A stretch of 64,000 nt of DNA, from NCBI GenBank assembly GCA_027449545.1, contig DAIDLI010000155.1, positions 20,270-84,269 of the forward strand, in the 5' to 3' direction. A program made the translations under genes and the position numbers. The notes beneath the pieces are model-generated. The model was not told the origin of the DNA and did no database searches. It worked only from the letters and a program-made list of their open reading frames with translations. Positions 53,005-60,100 of this stretch are shown one piece after another (the first letter of the stretch is position 1; every line of letters starts with the position of its first letter). Source of the stretch: Acidobacteriaceae bacterium (GTDB lineage: Bacteria; Acidobacteriota; Terriglobia; Terriglobales; Acidobacteriaceae).

Positions 53005-54571
53005 CTTCGCGTTCGCCGTCGTAATGCTTGCCGGCCTTCATGCCTCCGGGCAGGCTCATCCCGGCTACAACACGGGCAGCGTGCTGCCCGTAAGCAGGCA
53101 ATGGCCGACCTATCTTGGCGACTCGTCCGGCAAGCGCTTCAGCGCGCTCACCCAGATCAATCGTGGCAATGTCGGCTCTCTTACGCTGAATTGGGCCTTT
53201 CAGACCCACAGCGCTCCGCTCAAGTCCACACCGCTGATGGTCAACGGAATTCTGTACTTTACTGTTCCTGACCACGTGTGGGCGATTGACGCCTTGACAG
53301 GTGCAAAGATTTGGGAGTTCTCCCGGCCCATGGCCGGCGATCACATCGGCAATCGCGGAGTAGCGTACTACAACGGTCGCATCTACTTCGGCACCGTGGA
53401 CGCGCACGTTCTCTGCCTCGATGCCCGCACCGGCAAGCAGATCTGGGACGTAACCATGGGGGATGTAGCTTTCGGCTACTACATCAGCCTGGCGCCGCAG
53501 GTCGTTAAAAACATGATCATCGTCGGCACCTCCGGCGATTCGGCAGACGTCAAGCACGCTATCTCCGCCCTTGATTGGCGCACGGGCAAGGTGCTCTGGT
53601 CCACAGACACCACGCCCGATAGCGTGACCGCGCCCGGCGCTGATACCTGGTCCAATCCCAAGGTGATGCTGCGCGGCGGCGGCTCGGCGTGGATGACCGG
53701 CACCTATGACCCCGACCTCAACCTGATCTATTGGGGAACCGCCAATCCTGCCCCGGTGATTGCAGGCGTCACGCGCAAGGGAGACAATCTCTTCACTGAT
53801 ACGATCCTGGCCATGAACCCGGACACCGGCAAGGTGGTCTGGTATTACCAGACGAATCCCCACGACACCCGTGACTGGGATTCGGTGCAGACCCCGATCC
53901 TCTTCGATGCCCCGTTTCACGGGAAGATGCGTAAGCTGCTGGCGCAAGCGGCAGGGAATGGCTACTACTTTCTGCTCGATCGCGCCACCGGGCAGCATCT
54001 GCTCACCACCGAGTTTGTGAAGGGGAGCTGGGCAAAGGGGCTCAACGCCAACGGCAGCCCGATCCCCGACCCGGAGAAGGAGCCCAGGCAGGACGGCTCG
54101 CTGATCGACAGCGCCTCCTTCGGAGGCACCGACTGGATGCCGCCGAGTTACGATCCCCAGACCAGGATGATTTACGTGACCGGACGCGAGGGCTACAGCC
54201 TGTGGTTCATGGCGCTCGACAAAAACGGCCAGCCCGTGGATCACCAGGGCGGCGGGTCACAGGCACTTGTCTCCAACTACTTCACAATCGCTATCGATTA
54301 TGCAACCGGCAAAGTGGTCTGGCGTCGTCCGGGCGGCGAGGGCTTTGGTTACCCCGGCATCCTCACGACCGCTGGCCAACTGCTGGTTACCGGCGATCTC
54401 GATGGAAACCTCTTGATTCTGGATCCGGCCACCGGCAAAGTCCTTTGGCATGCGCGTCCGGGCGGAACCATGAACAGCGCGCCCATGACTTACGAGATTC
54501 AGGGGCGGCAGTACGTGCTCACCACTGTGGACAGCGTCGTTTATGCATGGTCGTTGCCCCAGAAGCAGTAA
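52970..54571 (+). CDS. Quinoprotein (PQQ alcohol-dehydrogenase-like beta-propeller) with modified active site
   Basis: 533 residues; starts ATGATG at 52970/52973, with AAGGAAG upstream inside the cytochrome gene. Signal peptide up to SGQA. Eight-bladed propeller with tryptophan-docking repeats (ALTGAKIWEF, DARTGKQIWDV, DWRTGKVLWS, NPDTGKVVWYYQ, DYATGKVVWRR, DPATGKVLWH). The catalytic Asp region NPHDTRDWDSVQTPIL and LIYWGTANPAP are kept. The vicinal Cys pair that stacks on PQQ in methanol/ethanol dehydrogenases is replaced: AGDHIGNRGVAYY (122-134) where CCDxxNRGxAY is expected. It resembles the acidobacterial quinoprotein group thought to have an empty or altered cofactor site. Confidence 0.87.
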   Translation: MMSLPILRRCGSFAFAVVMLAGLHASGQAHPGYNTGSVLPVSRQWPTYLGDSSGKRFSALTQINRGNVGSLTLNWAFQTHSAPLKSTPLMVNGILYFTVPDHVWAIDALTGAKIWEFSRPMAGDHIGNRGVAYYNGRIYFGTVDAHVLCLDARTGKQIWDVTMGDVAFGYYISLAPQVVKNMIIVGTSGDSADVKHAISALDWRTGKVLWSTDTTPDSVTAPGADTWSNPKVMLRGGGSAWMTGTYDPDLNLIYWGTANPAPVIAGVTRKGDNLFTDTILAMNPDTGKVVWYYQTNPHDTRDWDSVQTPILFDAPFHGKMRKLLAQAAGNGYYFLLDRATGQHLLTTEFVKGSWAKGLNANGSPIPDPEKEPRQDGSLIDSASFGGTDWMPPSYDPQTRMIYVTGREGYSLWFMALDKNGQPVDHQGGGSQALVSNYFTIAIDYATGKVVWRRPGGEGFGYPGILTTAGQLLVTGDLDGNLLILDPATGKVLWHARPGGTMNSAPMTYEIQGRQYVLTTVDSVVYAWSLPQKQ

Positions 54572-54600
54572 TCGCTTAGGAATCAGAGGACGCTTTCGAA

Positions 54601-55881
54601 TTGACGCGCGACCGCAAAATCTTTCGGGGCTGGTGGGTGGCCATTGCGGCCTCTATTACCTACGGAATCGCGCAAGGCATCCCCTATTACAACGTCAGCT
54701 TTTTCTATGACTACTTTCAGCGCTCGTTTGGCTGGACCAGGGCCGAGATCACGCTGGGCTTTCCGCTGGCAGCGCTCTTCACCGTCTGGGTCGGGCCGGT
54801 GCTCATTCCGCGCTTCTCGCAGCGCAAGCTGATTCTCTTCGGCACCCTCTGCACCGCGCTGTCGCTCTTTGGCTTTGCCTCGATGCGGGGCTCCATGGCG
54901 GTATACCTCGCGCTGTGGGCCATCTACACCATCGGCTATCTCACTTCGGGTCCAATTCCCCATCAAATCATCATTGCGCACTGGTTTCAGCGCAAGCGCG
55001 GCACCGCGATGGGCATTGCCTATATGGGCGTGGGCGTCATCGGCGCGCTGGGCTCCATCCTGGTGAGCTACGTGACCGGCGTGGAAGGTTTCCGCGTGGC
55101 GCTTTGCGCGCTGGGCCTGTGCATGTTTGCCGGATGGCCGCTGGTCTGGCTCGTGCTGCGCGATAAGCCATCCGATTGCGGCGAAGTGATCGATGGCATG
55201 GCCGTTCCCGATGCGCCTCCGCCGTCGCCGCCCATGTCCCTGCACGCGCTGTTGCGGTCGCGCGCTTTCTGGGCTCTTCTCTTCGGCAGCGTGTGCTCTA
55301 TCGCTTCGGTCGGCGCCATTGCGCAGCACATGAAGTTCATCTTCCTCGATGCCGGCTTCAAGGCGGGCGCGCAACTGGATTCGACCTGGCGCACCGCCTC
55401 TGCCGTGGTCCTTTTCTCCAGTACCGGAGGCCGCCTGCTCATCGGCTTCATGGCCGACTGGACCTCGACGCGCATCGTTATGTTCGGCAGCTATCTGCTG
55501 ACCGCCCTCACCGTGGTGCCGCTGCTCATGTTGCGCCCGGCGCATACGCCTTACGAGTTCGCCATCCTCTTTGGCATTGCCATGGGCGCCGACTACATGC
55601 TCATCCCGCTGATGGTGGCGGAGGAGTTCGGATTGGCCACCGTAGCCCGCGCCATGGCCATCATTTTGCCGCTGAATACCATTGCGCAGACCTGGTTTCC
55701 CTACTTGGTTGCCGTTTTGCGCGACCACGCGCCCAGCTACACCATGCCGCTAATGACGGTGCTTGCGGTTGCCTTGTTGGGCGCTCTCTCCATGTTCGCT
55801 TTGCCACCCCCGCGGCGCGAAGCGGATGCAACTGCCAACCACCAGGCTCTCTATGCGGGTAGCGCAGAAGATCCCCGATGA
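54601..55881 (+). CDS. Major facilitator superfamily transporter
   Basis: 426 residues with 12 membrane segments. The start is the TTG at 54601 (MTRDRKIFRGWWVAIAASITYGIAQG), with GAGGA about ten nt upstream; the next in-frame ATG is within the third membrane helix. The motifs RGWWV near the N-terminus and KRGTAMGIAYMGVGVIGALGSI are typical of the oxalate/formate antiporter-like or monocarboxylate porter group. It lies between the quinoprotein and the amino-sugar genes. Likely exports or imports an organic acid; substrate unknown. Confidence 0.85.
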   Translation: MTRDRKIFRGWWVAIAASITYGIAQGIPYYNVSFFYDYFQRSFGWTRAEITLGFPLAALFTVWVGPVLIPRFSQRKLILFGTLCTALSLFGFASMRGSMAVYLALWAIYTIGYLTSGPIPHQIIIAHWFQRKRGTAMGIAYMGVGVIGALGSILVSYVTGVEGFRVALCALGLCMFAGWPLVWLVLRDKPSDCGEVIDGMAVPDAPPPSPPMSLHALLRSRAFWALLFGSVCSIASVGAIAQHMKFIFLDAGFKAGAQLDSTWRTASAVVLFSSTGGRLLIGFMADWTSTRIVMFGSYLLTALTVVPLLMLRPAHTPYEFAILFGIAMGADYMLIPLMVAEEFGLATVARAMAIILPLNTIAQTWFPYLVAVLRDHAPSYTMPLMTVLAVALLGALSMFALPPPRREADATANHQALYAGSAEDPR

Positions 55882-55984
55882 TCGCGGAGCGCCACATCGA
55901 GCCACCGGTTTAGCCCCTCCTGATTGGGAACAAAGGTCTGGCCGACAATCTTCCCGCCCCATCAAATCGGAATCAAGAATTTCT

Positions 55985-57166
55985 ATGGCTCACGAGCTTC
56001 AATGCAATTCCTCCCCCGCAGTGGACTCATGCACGTCCACGCTGTCCCCCCATCCCTTCGCCCACTGGATGTTGCGAGAAATCCACGAGCAGCCCCTCAC
56101 ACTCGAGTCGACGCTTCTCCGAGTAAGCGATGGCGAGGGGTTTCGGTCGCAGGTCTGCGAGCCAATTCGCGAATGGATACGGGCGGCCGGCAAGAGCGTG
56201 GTGATTGCCGCCAGCGGCTCCAGTCGCCATGCTGGCTTGGCGGGTGAACTGCTGCTTGAAGAGAACGATGTCCCACAGGTGGACGTTGAGTACGCCAGCG
56301 AGTATGCATACCAGCCCGAAGCTAGGCCACGGGACGCTTCGATGCTGGTGATCTCGCAGTCTGGTGAGACGGCTGACACGCTCGCCGCGCTGCGCAAGGC
56401 CCGGCATTTCGGCAGGCAGGTCTTGGCGATTACCAACGCCCCGGACTCCTCCATGGCCCGCGAGGCAACCGTGTCCTTCCCGACGGTAGCGGGGATCGAA
56501 TATGCCGTGCCCGCCACCAAGAGTTTTACCGCGCAACTGCTGAACCTGTATCTTCTCGCCCTGCTGACGGCGGAGTCGCGCCAGGTAATTCCAGCGGCGA
56601 AACTGAAATCCGCGCTGCGCAATCTGGCGTCGCTTCCCGCGCTGGTGGAACGCCAACTGGCAGGTTGGCGAGAGGCAGCCGAGTCGCTGGCCCAGAAATA
56701 TTCTTCTGCTGCATCCTTCCTCTATCTCGGCCGCGGGCTGCATTATCCCATCGCGCGCGAGGGTGCACTTAAGCTGAAGGAATCGACCTATATCCACGCC
56801 GAAGGCTATCCTGCCGGTGAATTGAAGCACGGCCCCAACGCGTTGGTCAGCGACCAGACACCACTGGTCATTCTGGCCGCGATGGACCGCAACAATCCGC
56901 ATTCCGTGCAGCGCTACCGAAAGACCCTGCAACTCATGAACGATATGCGCAAGCAAGGAGCCCATATCCTCGCCGTTGCGAACAGTGGCGATGACGAGGT
57001 TGCGGAACTGACCCCCGATATTCTGTATGTCGCTGAAACCGCCGAGCCTCTGCTTGCGATTGCGGAGGTGATTCCGCTGCAGATGTTTGCGTACTTCATC
57101 GCCCTCAGCCGGAAAATCGATGTGGATCATCCGCGTAATCTGAGCAAAGCCGTTCTTGCCGAGTAG
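55985..57166 (+). CDS. SIS-domain sugar isomerase/deaminase (GlmS isomerase-domain-like, NagB-II type)
   Basis: 393 residues from ATG 55985; the site before it is weak. Two SIS domains like the isomerase half of GlmS, without the glutaminase domain: IAASGSSRHAGLAGELLLEE, ISQSGETADTLAAL, YAVPATKSFTAQLLNLY, LGRGLHYPIAREGALKLKESTYIHAEGYPAGELKHGPNALV. Stand-alone proteins of this type are glucosamine-6-phosphate deaminases (NagB-II) or related enzymes. With the kinase 19 nt downstream, it probably converts glucosamine-6-phosphate to fructose-6-phosphate and ammonia. No NagA deacetylase is visible in the window. Confidence 0.85.
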   Translation: MAHELQCNSSPAVDSCTSTLSPHPFAHWMLREIHEQPLTLESTLLRVSDGEGFRSQVCEPIREWIRAAGKSVVIAASGSSRHAGLAGELLLEENDVPQVDVEYASEYAYQPEARPRDASMLVISQSGETADTLAALRKARHFGRQVLAITNAPDSSMAREATVSFPTVAGIEYAVPATKSFTAQLLNLYLLALLTAESRQVIPAAKLKSALRNLASLPALVERQLAGWREAAESLAQKYSSAASFLYLGRGLHYPIAREGALKLKESTYIHAEGYPAGELKHGPNALVSDQTPLVILAAMDRNNPHSVQRYRKTLQLMNDMRKQGAHILAVANSGDDEVAELTPDILYVAETAEPLLAIAEVIPLQMFAYFIALSRKIDVDHPRNLSKAVLAE

Positions 57167-57184
57167 GAGCAGAGATCGAATTTT

Positions 57185-58105
57185 ATGGCCTACTATCTGG
57201 CAGTGGACGCAGGCGGAACCAAGACCGACTTTGCACTCGCCGATGAAACGCACATCCTGGCGCGCGCCCAGTCGGCGACCATCAAGCTTCTTCGCACCGA
57301 TGCAGCTTCGGCAAGCAGTGCGCTGGAAGAGGCTTTGCGCAAGCTCACCGCCGTCAGCGATGTCCCCATGAGCGCCGTCCATCGCACCTGCATCGGAACT
57401 GCGGGCGAAACGGTTCCCTCAGTCACCGACTTTTTGCGCCGGCAGTTTGCTGCCCGCGTCGCCGGGCAACTGGAGATTGTGGGCGATGTCATTATCGCTC
57501 TGGACGCAGCCTTTCGCGGCGGCAGGGGAGTGCTGGTTCTGGCGGGCACGGGCTCGAACGTCGTAGGCCTAACCTCGCAGGGACAAATGGTACGCGCGGG
57601 CGGATGGGGACCAGCGCTGGGCGATCAGGGCTCCGGATATGGCATCGGCCATGCCGCGCTTCGCGCTGCGTTTGCCGCCCTCGACGCAGAATGCCCTACA
57701 CTGCTGGTCGAGACGATCCGGAAGTTCTGGGGGCTTCCGTCTCTGGAGGCCTTGGTGGGGTTCGCCAACGGCACGCCTTCTCCCGATTTTTCTCGACTAG
57801 CGCCCCTCGTGGTTGCATGTGCCGAAGCGAGTGACCCAGTCGCACGGCAGGTTCTAATCGACGAGGGAAGGGAATTGGGGCACCTGGTGTGCTTGGTGAT
57901 CGGGAAGATGAGAGCCGCGGCCAAGGAGAAGAGTCACACTCCCGATTTGGCTTGCGCAGGAAGTATTCTGAAGAATGTGACCGTGCTCCGCGAGGCAATG
58001 GTGGCTGCGGTACGGTGTCGATATCCAGATGTTGGTCTTGTCGCGGCTTGTGTGGACCCGATCGCGGGCGCGCTCTGGCGGGCGCGGAGGGCGGAACAGG
58101 CATGA
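57185..58105 (+). CDS. BadF/BadG/BcrA/BcrD ATPase family kinase (N-acetylglucosamine kinase-like)
   Basis: 306 residues. Actin-like ATPase fold with the phosphate-1 motif YLAVDAGGTKTDFALAD, phosphate-2 motif GVLVLAGTGSNVVGLTSQG, the metal or sugar region GGWGPALGDQGSGYGIGHAALRAA and an adenosine-binding loop CAGSILKNVTVLREAM. These match eukaryotic-type GlcNAc kinases. The neighbouring SIS-domain enzyme and the sugar porter overlapping by 4 nt support phosphorylation of imported amino sugar in the cytoplasm. Confidence 0.9.
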   Translation: MAYYLAVDAGGTKTDFALADETHILARAQSATIKLLRTDAASASSALEEALRKLTAVSDVPMSAVHRTCIGTAGETVPSVTDFLRRQFAARVAGQLEIVGDVIIALDAAFRGGRGVLVLAGTGSNVVGLTSQGQMVRAGGWGPALGDQGSGYGIGHAALRAAFAALDAECPTLLVETIRKFWGLPSLEALVGFANGTPSPDFSRLAPLVVACAEASDPVARQVLIDEGRELGHLVCLVIGKMRAAAKEKSHTPDLACAGSILKNVTVLREAMVAAVRCRYPDVGLVAACVDPIAGALWRARRAEQA

Positions 58106-59928
58106 ACGATCTATTGGATCCGGCTGTGCCCATCGAGGGGTTGCCTGGCGAGAACTCCGCCGCCCACCGCCGCTACAATTTGTTTCTGGTCGGGGTGGCC
58201 GGCCTCGGCGGACTCCTCTACGGGATTGACGTCGGCATCATCGGCGGAGCGCTGCCGTATCTGGAAGCCACCTCGGGCCTGTCAGCGGCCGAGCTCTCCG
58301 TCATCGTTGCCGCTGTCTTGCTGGGCAGCGTCTTTTCCACCCTCTTCGCTGGGATCTTCGCCGATGCCATGGGGCGCAAGCCGCTGATGATCGTTAGCGG
58401 CGCAACCTTCGCATGCAGCATTCCCGTCATTGCCCTCTCGCATGGCTATCAGCCGCTGTTCTGGGGACGCTTGCTGCAGGGCATCAGCGCTGGTCTCATC
58501 GGTGTGGTCGTTCCGCTCTACCTGGCGGAATGCCTGGGGGCATCCAATCGCGGTAAAGGCACCGGCGTCTTTCAATGCCTTCTCACCCTTGGCATTGTGG
58601 TCGCCGCGCTGGTGGGCATCTACTATAGCTACCGCGTGCAGGCTATGACCCTGGCCGCGAGCCCCGCCGCCATCTTCGCTTTCAAAGATGAGGCATGGCG
58701 GCGGATCTTCTGGGTCTCGTTGCCGCCGGGTATTCTGTTTGTCCTGGGGTCCTGCTTCGTGACAGAGTCTCCGCGCTGGCTCTGCCTTCGAGGCAGAAGC
58801 GATCGCGCGCTTTCCGCGTTGCTCCGCTCGCGCAGCCGGCAGCAGGCGCAGCGCGAGCTCGCAGAAATGCAAGCCACGCTACTGGCCCCGCGGAAGCAAG
58901 CGGCTGAACGCCCGGCAGGGGGGTCTCTGCTTCAGCGCAGGTACATCGCGCCCTTCTTGCTCGCCTGCATGATCCTGTTCTGCAATCAAACCACAGGCGT
59001 CAATTCGATCATCGCCTACAACGCCAATATCCTGATGCAGAGCGGGCTCTCCGACCTCTCTGCGCACTGGGGCTATGTACTATTTACGGCCGTAAATTTC
59101 CTGGTCACGGTCCTGGCCATGATCCTGGTCGATCGTAAAGGCCGCCGCTTTCTGCTGACGCTGGGCACAGCCGGCATTGTTGCGGCTACGGCCGCGGTCG
59201 GCTTACTCTTTCTGCACTCAGAACACCGGAGCTTCGACTGCCAGGCGCAGCTTCAGGCGATGGTAAAGGCGGATCAGCGATTGACCCTGCACTTCGACCC
59301 GGCGATGGCGAAGACGCTGCTAGCCTCCCACTCCGGCTCCGCCGGCATTTCACCGCAACGCGCCTCCCTGAATGTCATCTATTCGTACGGCGACTTCACA
59401 GCAGCGACCAGCTATATGCGCTCCGATGAGCCCGCCGCCGCGCCCATGCGCATCGCACGTTCCGGCACGCTGCCTTCGAATGCGGTCGAGGCATTCTTCA
59501 GAAATCCATTTGGAAATCTCCGGGCTGCCGAGAAGGCGCCGCTGCGCATCCAGAAGGCCATGATCGGGCCGATTCCCAGCCTTCGCCACGGCTGGCTGGT
59601 GGCGATCGGTCTCTACGCTTTCATGGCGTTTTATGCCCTCGGTCCCGGGGTGGTGGTGTGGCTTGCGCTCTCCGAGCTGATGCCGACCCGCATCCGCTCC
59701 AATGGAATGAGCATCGCCCTGGTGCTGAACCAGTTGGCCTCTACCGTGTTGGCCGGCATCTTTCTGCCCTTTGTGAGCCGATATGGGTACTCGTCCATCT
59801 TCTTTCTCTTCGCGGCCTTCACCGCTCTCTATCTGGCGGTGGTCTTCCTCTTTCTGCCCGAAACCAAGGGCAAGACGCTGGAGGAGATCGAAGCATGCTT
59901 TGATACGCAGCATGCCGCTTCGCCCTGA
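58102..59928 (+). CDS. MFS sugar porter with a large extra periplasmic loop
   Basis: 608 residues from ATG 58102, overlapping the kinase stop (ATGA). Sugar-porter signatures: DVGIIGGALPYL, DAMGRKPLM, ESPRWLCLRGR, NQTTGVNSIIAYNA, VDRKGRRF and PETKGKTLEEIE. Usual members are 450-500 residues. Here about 125 residues (372-496) are inserted between membrane helices 9 and 10, on the periplasmic side, containing SFDCQAQLQAMVKADQRL and SYMRSDEPAAAPMR. A shorter extra loop (180-200) sits between helices 5 and 6. Likely inner-membrane import of GlcNAc or a related sugar. Confidence 0.88.
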   Translation: MNDLLDPAVPIEGLPGENSAAHRRYNLFLVGVAGLGGLLYGIDVGIIGGALPYLEATSGLSAAELSVIVAAVLLGSVFSTLFAGIFADAMGRKPLMIVSGATFACSIPVIALSHGYQPLFWGRLLQGISAGLIGVVVPLYLAECLGASNRGKGTGVFQCLLTLGIVVAALVGIYYSYRVQAMTLAASPAAIFAFKDEAWRRIFWVSLPPGILFVLGSCFVTESPRWLCLRGRSDRALSALLRSRSRQQAQRELAEMQATLLAPRKQAAERPAGGSLLQRRYIAPFLLACMILFCNQTTGVNSIIAYNANILMQSGLSDLSAHWGYVLFTAVNFLVTVLAMILVDRKGRRFLLTLGTAGIVAATAAVGLLFLHSEHRSFDCQAQLQAMVKADQRLTLHFDPAMAKTLLASHSGSAGISPQRASLNVIYSYGDFTAATSYMRSDEPAAAPMRIARSGTLPSNAVEAFFRNPFGNLRAAEKAPLRIQKAMIGPIPSLRHGWLVAIGLYAFMAFYALGPGVVVWLALSELMPTRIRSNGMSIALVLNQLASTVLAGIFLPFVSRYGYSSIFFLFAAFTALYLAVVFLFLPETKGKTLEEIEACFDTQHAASP

Positions 59929-60048
59929 AAGTCGCGCGCGTCGAGCGGCGAAGCCCGCCAAATCACAGCGGCACTGTCTCTCCATTCCACCTGCCGCAGA
60001 TTTTTGGAGTTTTCTCTTTCCAGCAGCAATTCTCGAGGCGTAGAATTG

Positions 60049-60062
60049 TAGAATGCGTTCTA
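60049..60062. promoter_or_regulatory. Palindromic box D (AGAAT-GC-GTTCT)
   Basis: TAGAATGCGTTCTA: perfect outer dyad TAGAA...TTCTA with a 4-nt centre. It lies in the 172-nt gap after the sugar porter and about 40 nt before the chosen start of the next gene. TAGAAT occurs twice here (60041 and 60049) and either may serve as -10. Confidence 0.5.
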
Positions 60063-60100
60063 TTGAGAAGAACGAAGGTTCTGCCCCATCTCGAGGCGTC

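Noticed and set aside
55976..55984. AGAATTTCT just before the SIS-domain gene as a fifth copy of the palindromic box
   Set aside because: The dyad is 4-1-4 rather than 5-2-5 and overlaps the start region; the spacing does not fit the other four boxes.
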